DNA of 64,000 nucleotides from Apiospora phragmitis (taxonomy: Eukaryota; Ascomycota; Sordariomycetes; Amphisphaeriales; Apiosporaceae): the NCBI GenBank assembly GCA_038363925.1, contig JAQQWL010000016.1:930001-994000 (forward strand), written 5' to 3'. The first letter of the stretch is position 1. Every line of letters starts with the position of its first letter. This document shows, piece by piece, positions 38,801 to 49,830 of this stretch. The notes under the pieces were generated by a model. It was not told the DNA's origin and made no database searches. It saw only the letters and a list, made by a program, of their open reading frames with translations. The translations under genes were made by a program, and so were the position numbers.

Positions 38801-41800
38801 TCGATTTTCTCGGGATATTACTGGAGATTGCACACTGCGGCCATGACGGGTACAAAGGCACTAAAATATTACCGACTGCCAAATCTGATTGACATTGGGT
38901 TCGGATCTAATAAGTAGTAATCATTCCATACATTAGCGCTTGGAGAACAACCCGACACAGATCGCACAACAGTCTACGCACAGCATAACCTACTAGCTAG
39001 CATCCCCGAGCCAGGGGCATGGTAATCGATGGCCCTCGCATTCTGCAAATTACGACCTGGGTTCATCCTTGCCCAGCTTGTTTCCTACTTTGGGTTTTCA
39101 GCCTTACCGTTGGGCTCAACAAAGCTCAGACGACTTGAGGACCTGCAAGCAATCCCCTTCCTTTGAGATGCCTGATTGTCAAGGACAGGCTCTGGTGTAT
39201 CCTCCACCAGAAAAGCTTCCGTAACAGCGCGCTTAAGGAGTATATGGTCGCTGTATTATTCCACGCCCCGGGTCGTGCCGACGTTTCCATGTCCAAAGTC
39301 CGACGGCGCCATACTCAATTATGTTCTCCTCTCTCACCGACCAGAAACGACAGGAATTTCGGCGATAACAGCTATCGACGGCATATGCAGAGCCGTCTAG
39401 GAACCCCACAAGTACGTCCCCCTATCAATTTGCTCCTCTCGATTTCAAACGCTGTAAACCTGAATGGGGCGTTTTTCGCGACACCTTTGCCTCGAGACCA
39501 TCGTTCTGGAATGCCCCTCGCAGAGCAACATGTCACATTTCACAGCTGCCAGCTCAACGTGGTCCATTCCAATCGCCCAATCAAACCGTACTTCAACGCA
39601 CAAATAGGCAACATTACAGGTCCTGGAAAAATGGAGATATTCGCAAGGAGCTCCCGAAAAGGGCATATATCACTTGTCATCTCACATGTGCCCTGCGCGT
39701 GTCGGTGGTGAGTAACCCTGGTCGTTTCCCAGAAACCTGGTATATACGAACCCACTGACTAGGTATATCTGACCTGCAGCTTCGGATGCTTCGCTTGCCG
39801 GGCTGCTTACACGTCAAGTTGGATATGCCCCTCCAAAGTGCGGCGTGAACGTGAATAATAACATCAGTGTCAGAGCATCTTCCCCTTACTAGTCCACTCA
39901 CATTCATCCACATCCACACCGGCGACACGATATAGCCTTGCCACCCCCGTCCACTTGTTGTGGATGCTGTTCAAACACCAGTATCTAGGCATGATATTGA
40001 CTGGGATCTTGCTGCTCAGCTCGACCTGACATTGATTTTCAGCACTTACTGGCCCACAGGTTGGAAATGCCATCCTGGGTAATTGACGAGAGAGCGACGG
40101 CGATCAATCTATCTGAAGCATCACTCGCGGAGGCCCAGAACTTCTCGCCCGTTCAGTTCCAAAGCAAGGGTGCTGCCCCATCAGCAGCCTCATTTCATTT
40201 CAAGAGCCTATTGAACGAGGAGGTTGTAAAGATTGTACTGGGGCTCGTGGTGCAGTTGTAGCCCGTGAGCTGCGTGAAACTTAGTGTTACGGCCTTGGTC
40301 AAGATCGATGACCCCTCAATCAAACGGGCGGATGACGAATATAGAGTGTTCTCAGCTATGAGACTACATTCGCTTTTGGGCTTGTGCAAAGCTGTCCGTA
40401 GATCAGGATGGTCTTTCAACGGAATATCCATGCGGTTTGGACTCTCAGTGGTCACCAACGTTCGGTACGAGGGTGCAGACGAGCGTCAAGCCCTCGATGG
40501 TACTGCTTTTACGCTACTTCCTTACATTCTACATGGCACAATGTCTTGAGTCACGACGTTGTAAGGAGCGTGGACAGAAGAGTGGTGAGGCTTGTTGAGG
40601 GTTTCTAGTTTAACGACCTAGGTTATCGGCTATCATCTGAAGATATGCTTAGCTATGTTCGTATTTCGAAGACCAGGGCCCTTGTTGACGATGTACGTGG
40701 AAACCCACAATAAGAGCCAACCCACCATACCAACTTAACTTTCACATGTAGATCTATGCTAACAATGGGTTGACATGCGGTTTTCCATGGGCCTCTGGAG
40801 CAGGCAGGGGAACTTTCAATGGGACGAGAGCCAGTACGAACTCGATATGCCAGGGGTTTTGTTCGAGATAGGACCTCTATAGACACTGGCTCACTGGATG
40901 CACGCATGAACATGTTTCGATTTCTTCATCGGTGGCACCTGATCGGATCTTGCAGATACCACGGAGCCACGAGGGATCCCCCAAGGTGACTGCTCATAAC
41001 TTACCTCGTATACATTCGCAAAGTCTACCCAAAGCGATGTTGATGAGCAGCGAAGGGGGCTCTACAATCCACTTCATATTCACTTGATGCCAGTATACAG
41101 TGTCCTCTGCAGGCATAATGATATCTCTCTCCAACTATCTCCCAAATCAAATCTGCTCCAAGTCCTGCTTGCCCCTCGAAACATGGACTCAAGAGAGGCG
41201 GACATACGCGCGTCCAGGGCAGTATGCAGAGCAGCATGCAGAGAAGACAAGTCTTGGTATTCCATAAGCCATCAAATTTGACAAGGAAAGTAACCTGCGT
41301 CATGATCCACACCGATCAGTCCTCAGACGCGCATCTTTGCTGTACCTTCGCGACTATAGCCGTGTATGTAAACGACTTGCGTGCAAGAGAAGGTCCGGCC
41401 ACTAGGCCTTCTCGGCGTTGCGGCATTCGCATAGCCGGATGCGCTCGACACGAAATTTCTATCAAAATAATACACATCGGTGATCACACGGTCTGAGCTT
41501 TAAGCCCCCCCCCCCCACTCAACCGGCACGTTGTATCGGCTCGGAGAAGAGCAACGCGGGCAGGCCTTTTGTTGAGCACTGAACCGTCAGTGCCCTCTTT
41601 CACGTTACCGTCCATGGCCTAGGATTGAGCCTTGCATGGGGGGTGCCAGGGTTGCGGCCGACCCGGCTATTTCCGCCAAGCACAGGGGGGCCAAATGGGC
41701 GTAAGGACTTTCGTTCTGGGAGGGGGGGCCGATAGGTGCAGGGGGCGGGAGTGGTTCCCGTAGGCTGGCTTATTCCGACCTAATTCAAACCCAGCTGTCT

Positions 41801-41950
41801 ACTATAAGTTCCTATACGAAAGGTGCATTTCTCCTCTGGATTGGGAATAAGGAGGATCAGATAAGGGTTAGGTCGCACTGCAAGAATCCACCACCACTAC
41901 GCATGTGGCTATACTTCTTGACTACATAGGTAACTAAACGTATCACGCAG
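32895..41950. other. Gene-poor 9 kb upstream of the C2H2 gene
   Basis: No convincing gene was found on either strand over about 9 kb. Frames of 60-180 codons occur (for example at 35053-35565 and 39163-39711) but show no motifs, no plausible introns and no consistent codon bias. The region holds small repeats: gtacagtac-type copies near 34170-34200, agctatga copies near 34780-34806, a C10 run at 38124-38133 and a C12 run at 41505-41516. It may be an extended regulatory region with non-coding transcripts. That is inference. Confidence 0.35.
40061..40549 (+). other. Doubtful reading frame interrupted by one stop codon
   Basis: A plus-strand frame stays open for about 163 codons apart from one TAG at 40259-40261. 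It contains stretches such as WVIDERATAINLSEASLAEA and KSLLNEEVVKIVLGLVVQL. I do not recognise it. The minus strand is also partly open here, so strand and coding status are uncertain. It may be a decayed gene or chance. Confidence 0.2.
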
Positions 41951-43030
41951 TCACGCCCACGGCTTGGGGCCATTGCAAGGCAATGAATGCGGCGAAACAG
42001 TTCGAACGGATAGATTGTAAGGCAGGAAGCCGAGGCGCCCCTTTTTCTTTTTCAGCTTTCCTGATCTGCCGACCATGAATCCTTCTAGATGCGCCACAAG
42101 CTCAGCCCAGCCCTGGAATTCTGACGCCATCTCGCTTAATGCCTGCGCTGCCCAGTCAGAGAGGTGCTCGTCGGACCCGAGGGTATGGGCCTCCTACGAT
42201 GAGATGTAACAAACATTTATTCGTTCCACGATCTCAGTAGCAGCGGCAGCATCAGGGTAGAACCTACGGATGTATGGCGATGAGTAGACGGTGTTGAACC
42301 CGACGCCCTAATAAGCTAGCTTAACCCCCCCCCCCCAGTAGGTGTAAACACATACAACTAAGTAGACAAACAAACCCAGATAGCCAGCTGAGCCTTCTTT
42401 CTTGTGTTCATAATGTTAGCATCCATACGTCACCCATTACTCCTGGTCGGAATAGCCCGCCAACAGCGCGGAGTTACATGCGTTAGATGAGGAATAGGCA
42501 GGCGTTGTAACATATTCGCCAGCAAACATGCAGACGCAAATACCTTCCTCCCTAAAGTAAGCAAAGACCAGAGACCTAGATGCCATATCAGCGGTAGTAG
42601 ATATATAACGGTAGTGTGTATATAGAGCACTTATATAATGTATAAACAACAGTCGTACACGAATTCGGGTAGCCGCCTAGTGATATTACCAGCGCCTGCC
42701 TAATCTTCGGGGATTGTGTAAGATTGATGAGAAGTCATCAATCGAGAGTACCTGGGTTCCTGCCGTGTAACAGAGAAGCAGAAGGGGATTATCGAGGCGA
42801 GAAATGCGTAACCATGTCACAATAACGCTGCGTAGAGCGTAACGACTGAAGACTGCCTCGTCCAGGTCAATCGACACCTGATAGACAGCAAACAGATTTT
42901 CCCTAGGCGCTGCTTCCGCTAGCCGGTGACTAAGGACTGGCCATGACGTTAATATTGAATAAAGCTTCGCAAAGAAGAATAAAAGAGAAAACCCTGAAGG
43001 GGAGCGTATTAAGTGACTCTCCTTCATCAC
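41951..43030 (-). pseudogene. Decayed 360-codon reading frame with RIP-type stop codons
   Basis: On the minus strand one frame runs from 43030 to a TGA at 41951 without any frameshift, interrupted by only six stop codons, all TAA or TAG. Coding-like stretches include FAVYQVSIDLDEAVFSRYAL, DMASRSLVFAYFREEGICVC, GVGFNTVYSSPYIRRFYPDA and ASEFQGWAELVAHLEGFMVG. Stops of TAA/TAG kind are what C-to-T change at CAA/CAG glutamine codons gives, the mark of repeat-induced point mutation. Two of the stops could instead lie inside short introns. I do not recognise the protein family. It is best described as a mutated copy of a duplicated gene. Confidence 0.55.
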
Positions 43031-43855
43031 ATCGGAAATACTACACTAATAAGGCTGATTGGGCAGTAATATGTACGCCATAGTCATTGCAACCTCGTAA
43101 GCAGTCATCCGTCAAGGATGGGAGGGGCAAAAGCACAGCCTCACCGCACTCTACGTTCCTTGATCCGAACCTACTCAGCCCACATGGGTAGTATGCAAAG
43201 GAGGTTGCAGGCGTGTGCCCAGAACAGAACATATCCTGCATGTCATTGTCACCCAATGCAGGAAACGATGTCGTTTCCCGTTGAATTGAGCGAGGATCGT
43301 GTAGGTTTTGACAAATCGTTTATGCGTTGTTATATTGATGCTTCAATTGCAAGTGGGTATCTCTGTAATTAGACTGATATTAGCCAACAGGTTGATGTGG
43401 AAAGATCATGGAAGACGATCCCTCACAAACAGTGTTTGGCTGTTTTGGCAGGCTCCCCTCTTCCCCTCGGAATATCGTTGCCGACTACGCAGCATCTGCT
43501 TCGCTCTGTGGGTGTTCCCGTGGATCTGCAGCGTTGCGGATGACGGTCGCTCAAGTATCGCTGCTGGAAGCAACACTTGTCGGTGTTTCCTATACCGTTT
43601 TTCGTCTACTTGACGAAATTCCACACCAACTCAAAGGCTGCCCTTTCTCTAGCAATGTGTTTCAAGCACCAGCGACACCTGCTGCTGGCATGTAGTCATA
43701 AGACCCCCCGCCACTGGTCCAAAACCTAATGAGATAGCTACTTTATCTCGAAATACTACTTAGGCTAGGTCTGAAACGGGCGCTGCACGTAAACAAAGCG
43801 GCTGGGCCATATTGGATTCCCCGTCTCATGTGATAATCGTCTTGCTCGCGGTGTG
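43031..43855. other. Intergenic region downstream of SF3B4
   Basis: This 825 bp stretch lies between the decayed frame and the 3' end of SF3B4 (-). A plus-strand frame of 95 codons at 43408-43695 has no recognisable content. It is probably the SF3B4 3' untranslated region plus spacer. Confidence 0.35.
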
Positions 43856-44946
43856 TCAACGACCGTAGCCTGGAGGGGGGGCGAAGCCAGGAGGATTGCC
43901 AGGTGGTGGCCCAAACCCAGGTGGTGGCATGGGCATCGGAGGCCCTTGAAAGCCACCAGGATGGAAGTTTTGCGGGCTTGCGAAACCCTGAGCTGGCGGG
44001 GGCCTTGCTGGAAGTCCAGAAGGAGCAGGCGGCAAAACGACTGGTCGTCCGGGCGGTCCAGGAAGCGGAGGCCCGCCGTTCATGCCAAAGGCTACTGGAG
44101 GAGGGGGGCGGTGGCCTCCCGGTGGTGCGAATCCCATGGGCCTAGGGGGAGGGACAGCAGTGTTCATCGAAGGATCAAACCCTCCAGCAGCCATTGGTGG
44201 CGGCGCACCTGCAGCAGGAGGCATAGCTTGGCCAGGAGTCTGGAGGAACGCAGATGGCATGGGCTGACTTTCGACGGTGACATTGTGCTTCTTCGCCTGA
44301 GCAGCAAGCATACGCTCCGCTTCGTCGCCATGGCGCTCTCCCTTGCCATCTTTCTTGTAGGCATATTGTACGCTGACATCCTTGTTCATAAGATATTGGC
44401 CGTTCATGTTGTTGATGGCATCATCGCTGGCATCGAAACTGCTGTAGCTGACGAAACCGTATCCTTGCTCAACCCGTTGTCGTCTCGTGCCACCTTGGGA
44501 GGTGCTATCAGGGTACCAAAGCGACTGAAGGTGTCGTAGAGAATCTTTTTCGTCGACCATAGGATCCAAGTTTCCGATGAACAGCTCAGCACCAATCTCC
44601 AGAGGCTTCTGCTTGTCGGCGGAGGCCTTGTTGACGCGCAAGGGCTTGCCGTAAAGTCGGATGCCATTCATGATCTTGGCGGCGTAGTCGGCGTCGACCT
44701 CCCCATTGAATTCCACAAAACCAAAACCCTGGTGAGACTGAGTGACGCGATCTTTCGGGAGATGGACGTTGACTACCGGTCCAGCCTGGACCATGAGCTC
44801 CCAGATAAGGGCATCGTTTGCGCGTTCATCGATATTGCCGATGTAGACGGTCGCCTCTTTGTCTTGCTCCTGTGATCATACAGGTTAGTAGTTTGTCATG
44901 GAAGGGCGATTTTCTAACCAACTTACCAATGCTTTTGCCCCGACAT
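43856..44946 (-). CDS. SF3B4: Splicing factor 3B subunit 4 (SF3B4/Hsh49) with several 1-base indels
   Basis: Exon 1 is 44927-44946 (MSGQKHW) and exon 2 is 43856-44869. Two RRM domains are clear: RRM1 with ATVYIGNIDERANDALIWEL and GFGFVEF, RRM2 with ELFIGNLDPMVDEK, LYDTFSRFGTLIAPPKVA and GYGFVSYSSF. A Pro/Gly-rich C-terminal tail follows. SF3B4 sits in the SF3b complex of U2 snRNP and contacts pre-mRNA upstream of the branch point. The frame is disturbed three times: an extra base in A5 (plus-strand T5 at 44546-44550), a missing base about 80 nt later (44463-44464), and a missing G at the exon 1/2 junction (44869-44870 or 44926-44927). With these corrected the protein has 344 residues. The gene is essential in yeast, so assembly error is the likely cause. 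Confidence 0.9.
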
Positions 44947-45403
44947 CTCGACTGAAAAGATGCAAGATAGAAAACAATGTCGTCACCCAACGAAAATTCT
45001 CTCCGATACCAATGGTGATGTGAAGCTGTAATCGCGCCCGGACGCGGCTCAAAGCTTACAAAGCGAAAATGTTTTTCCGGGGCCCAGTGGAACTGTACCT
45101 AGGCTAGAGGTACCTGCACAGGGAGCTTGGGCGACACAGGCACTAATTGAGTGCATTACATAAGGCAAAGTAGGCCTAGGACGTTGCGCTACGCAATTAC
45201 GGATGCAACTCCACGATAGGAAATTTTAGGACGTTCGTACACCATCTGGCATCGCGAGACATTTTGCGCAACGTTGGAAAGACTCGACACACTTTGCGTA
45301 TGTACTCGAACTCACGCACTCTCTACGAAGTTGCAAAGCCCGGTTGCTGATTGCTGGCTGCAGTACTACCCTGACGACCCCGTCTATTCCAGTAACCGCC
45401 AAG
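44947..45403. promoter_or_regulatory. Bidirectional promoter region of SF3B4 and TOM7
   Basis: Only 457 bp separate the start codons of two divergently transcribed housekeeping genes, so both promoters must lie here. No specific factor site is claimed. Confidence 0.5.
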
Positions 45404-45811
45404 ATGTTCGCTCTTTCGGAAGAATCAAAGGTTCAACTGCCACATCACCACACTGCTGTCTGCAACTGATCTAACAACCATGCAGGAGCGTGTTGGAAGG
45501 ATCATCGAACTCAGCCGTGTCGCGATGCACTAGTAGGTTTCCTCTTGCCAACCGGCGCAAATCAAGAAGTGTAGCTGATGCTAACGAATTGCGCAGCGGT
45601 TACATCCCTCTGATCCTCTACCTCGGTATGCTTCCTTTGGACACTGCGCAGTAGTGTAGACTCGCAATATCACTACGGAATCTAACAATTATGCCAGGAT
45701 ACACCCGCAGCGACCCTCGCCCCAGCATCATCCGGTATGTCATTACAAAACCAGCCTACTCCATGCGCTCCTCTTACTAACCTGGACAGCCTCCTCTCTC
45801 CTCTCTCCTAG
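45404..45811 (+). CDS. TOM7: TOM complex subunit TOM7 (five tiny exons)
   Basis: Five exons (45404-45430, 45486-45532, 45597-45625, 45698-45734, 45790-45811) join in phase to 53 residues. The protein begins MFALSEESKERVGRIIELSR, passes through VAMHYGYIPLILYLGYTR (the single membrane span) and ends PSIIRLLSPLS. This is the complete Tom7 family pattern: a short cytosolic helix, a membrane segment with a conserved Gly-Tyr, and the IRLLSPL tail. Tom7 modulates assembly and stability of the TOM complex, whose pore TOM40 is also encoded in this window. Exons of 22 to 47 nt make this gene easy to miss by frame scanning; no frame longer than 60 codons covers it. Confidence 0.93.
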
Positions 45812-46420
45812 ATACGAATGTCTACGGCGCCAAATGATTACGACCCTTGTATAAATACATTGCATCCAGCATATGGATGATGGATTGGGCGGGTTCAGGC
45901 ATTCTTCACCCGGAGGCTCAATAGACATGAGATGCGATGGCCATGAATGACCACAGCATCACAAGCCGTCGTGATGCGTCACTACGGAGTGGCAATATGT
46001 AACACTACATTCAAATTAATGATATTCTGATACCAATGTCGATAGCCGGAATCACCTAGCATCGCTGCTGTCTCTAGCGGCGATCGTGAGGGACTGGCTA
46101 AGCCAAGCCCAAGGGGCCTTATGTCCTTCGCGACGTAACATGCATCGGTGAATCCTTGGTTGTAGATCTGATAGTATACTGAATACTTCTGTGCGAATCA
46201 CTTATGCACCTCTGCATTGAAGGCGATTTTGCAGCAACTCGACTGCCGTTTTCTTCATGACGACATAAACTTATCGGCGATAAGAACTGCTTAGCGGATC
46301 AAATTTCTAGGTGCTTCGCTTTCTCTTGTTTGACAAGCAAATTCACGTTTTGCGCCGGCTCTTTTTCTCCTCGTTCAAAACATCTGAAATGTAACATTAC
46401 TGTCCTCAAGGTCACTCTCG
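45812..46420. other. Intergenic region between TOM7 and the FAD carrier
   Basis: This 609 bp stretch contains the TOM7 3' untranslated region and the promoter of the carrier gene. Nothing else was recognised. Confidence 0.45.
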
Positions 46421-47392
46421 ATGACTGAAAACCATGCGGGCCTTTCTCCCGCCCTCGTCGAGACCGTGGCTGGGCTCTCCGCGGGCTCCATAGCCACACT
46501 GGTCGTCCACCCGCTCGACATCGTCAAGACTCGCATGCAGCTTCACCGCAGCAGCGCGCCCACATCGTCGAGCCTGACCACCATGTCGCTGATCCGGGAC
46601 CTGACCAGCACGCCGCAGCCCGTGAGGGCCCTGTACCGTGGTCTGACGCCCAACCTTCTGGGCAATGCGTCGAGCTGGGCCTCGTTCTTCTTCTTCAAGG
46701 CCCGCATTGAGCGCGCTTTCGGGTATATGAAGTCGACGGCGTCTGGCGAGGCTGGAAGTAGCAGTAGCAAAAGCATAAGCATCAATAGGGCTAATCTGAC
46801 GGCGTCGGACTATTTTATCTCGTCGGGCCTCGCGGGTGTGGGCGTCCAGATCCTGACGAATCCCATCTGGGTCATGAAGGTCCGCATGCTGGCGTCTGAT
46901 CGCGGCACGGCCGGGGCGTACCCCAGCATGCTGAAGGGCGCGGCGCAGCTCTGGAAGGAAGAGGGACTTCGAGGCTTCTACCGCGGACTTGGCATCAGTC
47001 TGCTTGGTGTCACGCACGGTGCGGTGCAGTTCGCCGTGTACGACTCCGCCAAGCGGATATACTTCGCGCGGCAGCAGCAGCAACTGGACGATATGGCGCC
47101 TACCAGGTTAAGCAATGAAGCCACACTTGTGTTGTCCAGCGCTTCGAAGCTCATTGCTGGTGCTGTGACCTACCCGTACCAGGCCATCAGGAGTCGGCTT
47201 CAGACGTACGACGCGGATCAGAAATACGGACGAGGGATCATGGGCGTGGTAAAGCGCACTTGGACAGAAGAAGGTATACGAGGCTTCTATCGAGGTATTG
47301 TCCCGGGCGTTATACGCGTTCTGCCGGCAACCTGGGTCACCTTCCTCGTGTACGAGAATGTCAAGTTCCATCTCCCCCAATGGACCAGCTAG
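46421..47392 (+). CDS. FLX1: Mitochondrial carrier, FAD/folate type (FLX1-like)
   Basis: Intronless frame of 323 residues with the three-repeat mitochondrial carrier structure. Signature loops are HPLDIVKTRMQ (repeat 1), NPIWVMKVRM (repeat 2) and YPYQAIRSRLQ (repeat 3). Each repeat is followed by the GLRGFYRGL-type motif (ALYRGLTPNLLG, GFYRGLGISLLG, GFYRGIVPGVIR). A PIW in repeat 2 and a PYQ in repeat 3 are characteristic of the SLC25A32/Flx1 branch, which moves FAD or folate across the inner membrane. It most likely supplies FAD to mitochondrial flavoenzymes. The exact substrate is inferred from the subfamily. Confidence 0.88.
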   Translation: MTENHAGLSPALVETVAGLSAGSIATLVVHPLDIVKTRMQLHRSSAPTSSSLTTMSLIRDLTSTPQPVRALYRGLTPNLLGNASSWASFFFFKARIERAFGYMKSTASGEAGSSSSKSISINRANLTASDYFISSGLAGVGVQILTNPIWVMKVRMLASDRGTAGAYPSMLKGAAQLWKEEGLRGFYRGLGISLLGVTHGAVQFAVYDSAKRIYFARQQQQLDDMAPTRLSNEATLVLSSASKLIAGAVTYPYQAIRSRLQTYDADQKYGRGIMGVVKRTWTEEGIRGFYRGIVPGVIRVLPATWVTFLVYENVKFHLPQWTS

Positions 47393-47493
47393 CGAATCAC
47401 AGACTCTGTCCTTAAAATAAATATTGCTAAAACGCACCCGAAAACTGATAAAAAACCCGAGTCGCGCTGATACATTCTGTGCCCTGACGCCCG

Positions 47494-48534
47494 TTACCGG
47501 AGTTGTACCCCATTTCGCGATTCGCCAACCTCCGATATATAATTCAGAACCTTGAATTTATAGGAAACAATAGCTCTTTTCAGTACTTCCGTGTCGTAGG
47601 CCTTGGGGACCCAGACGGCGAGCGAACCAAGGTCTCTGTCAACGTCGTCTAGAGCAACCTGTTTTCGGCTCTCGTCGACGAGCTCGACATGCCGATAGCT
47701 CATCGCCTGGAAGGGGTCAGGCGCATTTGTCACGGCGAAGCGAATCGCTTCCATAGCTTTGCTCATATCGTTTTCCATGAAGAATTCCAAGACTTTCATT
47801 AGCCAGGTACAATTAGGTGTCGACGGCGCCTTGCTCTTCGGCGGGCCGTCTTGCTTCCACTCACGAAGCTGACGGAGCTCCTTTCGCAACAAGACAAACC
47901 TTCTTCTCCACCTATTTCTGCCTAGCAGCAGGTAGGAGTTTAGGTTCAGCGCCAATGCCCCGATAACATCTCTTTTCCCCTGGGAAAACGCGGGCCCCGG
48001 CGAGGGGGGCCGGTTGAGCGTGTTCTCGTGCATCGCCTGTCGGTCCCGGAATTCGACGTGGCGGCGGAACTCGTCGTGGCGGCGGTATTCATACTTCAGG
48101 GACAAGTAATGTGTGTACATGACTTTCAAGTCGTGAATGGCTTTCTCGTACTCCTGGGATCGGGTATACCAGTAGCACAATCCGGCTACGGCATCTGTGA
48201 GCTCTTTCCGCGCCGCGGCGAAACCGGCTGAAGCGGTAACATCATCTCCTCCGCTGAGTTGTTGTCGGAGAACCTCTTTTGCTCTTTTGGTGGTCATGCG
48301 TGCCACCTTCTCTAGCCGACAGTTAGTGCCCAGAATGGGTGTTGTCAGTAGTCTTTGCGAGAGGTGCAAATCCCGATACAGGCTGTTCTCGTAAGGCTCC
48401 CTAGGCTTTGCCATGGCGGTGCGCGTTGCTGTATTTGGTCCAGTGGTGTTTGGGGCGTGAAGTACGGCTTTCTTTTGCTGCGAGTTATATCCAGGAGGCA
48501 AAAGGGATGTTTCAAATGACTGCAACACACACAC
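47494..48534 (-). CDS. Unrecognised fungal protein, basic and helical
   Basis: A continuous minus-strand frame of 346 residues, longer than expected by chance and flanked by real genes. Content: a polar N terminus, a mostly helical middle with many Arg/Lys (LKYEYRRHDEFRRHVEFRDR, LGRNRWRRRFVLLRKELRQL), and a C-terminal part with TWLMKVLEFFMENDMSKAME and VPKAYDTEVLKRAIVSYKFK. No signal peptide, membrane span or catalytic motif was recognised. The first in-frame ATG is at 48534; an alternative at 48414 (MAKPREPYENSL) looks more natural. The 3' end lies 101 bp from the FLX1-like stop, in convergent orientation. Function unknown. Confidence 0.65.
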   Translation of the reverse strand: MCVLQSFETSLLPPGYNSQQKKAVLHAPNTTGPNTATRTAMAKPREPYENSLYRDLHLSQRLLTTPILGTNCRLEKVARMTTKRAKEVLRQQLSGGDDVTASAGFAAARKELTDAVAGLCYWYTRSQEYEKAIHDLKVMYTHYLSLKYEYRRHDEFRRHVEFRDRQAMHENTLNRPPSPGPAFSQGKRDVIGALALNLNSYLLLGRNRWRRRFVLLRKELRQLREWKQDGPPKSKAPSTPNCTWLMKVLEFFMENDMSKAMEAIRFAVTNAPDPFQAMSYRHVELVDESRKQVALDDVDRDLGSLAVWVPKAYDTEVLKRAIVSYKFKVLNYISEVGESRNGVQLR

Positions 48535-49830
48535 AAAGCGAGATACTAACGGAAGACATCAGACATAATAAGCTGATACATTGATGGCATTGATATTTTC
48601 TTTCTCACTTTCCACTGCAGTGGATTTTGTTATCTTGGTTTGGGCCTCTCCTGCTTCCCCGACAGTCCAGTGGAAGCCTCAGTATCTGTATGGAGAGTCT
48701 TGGAACTCAAACGTCAGCCACCTGGTTTATCTTGAGCGAAGACGGCATCAGGCTTGCTGCCGAGATTGGCTGTTTGATGCAAAGGTTCTGCTGGTGGAGA
48801 ATATACATCTTGTGTGGATGAAGCCACCATAACCTACCATATATCTGAAGGACTAATCTCACTATTCACGAGCACCGTTCTCAGTGAATTGCTTCGAGTA
48901 TATGTTGGTGGCCTTTTAATTTGGAGTTACAAGAGAGCGGTTTAGCAAACGCGGCCATGCTCTGCATATGGATATATGGATTTCTGGTGATGTCTGATTT
49001 TACTCAGCTGAACCCACGCCCCTAAACGCCCCGACGAGATAAAGAATGTTCCTGCGATACGACATTTGAAGAACCTCCCGTACTGGAAAAGGGCATAATC
49101 AACGTCTAGAGCAGTGATGCTCGGCAAGACTTGCGGCATGGTCTTAACATGTTGTCATATTTGCGACTCTGACTAGGCAATCCATTGGATTAGAAGACAT
49201 CAACGCAGTTCGTCCGGTGCGAATAGAAAGGAATAATTACTCGCTTAGATACCAACTTTATACCTCGGCACCTTTATTTCTATGCGGCAAACACATTTGC
49301 AGTATAACAGTACTCACCCCTCTCTTTCCTAGTAAGCTCTGCTATCCAACGTCTGTCAGTACCGGATTTCCAAAAGGTCCTGATTATTACCTATCTTGTC
49401 TTGACCGAAGCAAGTCACCGACAGGAAAGACTCGGATCATTGCGGCAACGTGTGGATCGGCATTGCATAGGCGCAACTCCACTTAGTAGGCGACAACACC
49501 GAGAAAGGTCCATCTTCTAGGCACCATCCTGGTTTGCCTTTCTTCGCCGCAAGGAGAGTGGGCGCGTTTTGGAGACGTCACAGATTAGATCACTGTGTCT
49601 ACGTGTTAGTTAATAGCCCGGCGACGTCATTCGCACGTCTCAGATCTAAGGCGGAGAACCAAAGCTTAGCTGTGACTTGCACCAGGAAATAAGAACTGCG
49701 ACTCCGCATCTCCCGAGAGCAGAGCCTCAAAAGGTAAACATAGAACTGTCTTGAATTTGGGAAACTCGTCGAGTTGGCCATATACGCAATCACCCGAGGG
49801 AATCCATCATCAAATATACAAGGGGCCACC
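48535..49830. other. Divergent intergenic region
   Basis: This 1.3 kb region lies between divergent genes and should contain both promoters. Plus-strand frames at 48581-48832 and 49217-49486 have no recognisable content. Confidence 0.4.

Noticed and set aside
39163..39711. Plus-strand frame of 182 codons
   Set aside because: No recognisable content and no supporting neighbours; treated as chance.
41505..42336. C-rich tracts as telomere-like or satellite repeats
   Set aside because: They are simple mononucleotide runs with no repeated unit or array.
43408..43695. Plus-strand frame of 95 codons downstream of SF3B4
   Set aside because: No motif, homologue or intron structure recognised; it probably overlaps the SF3B4 3' untranslated region.
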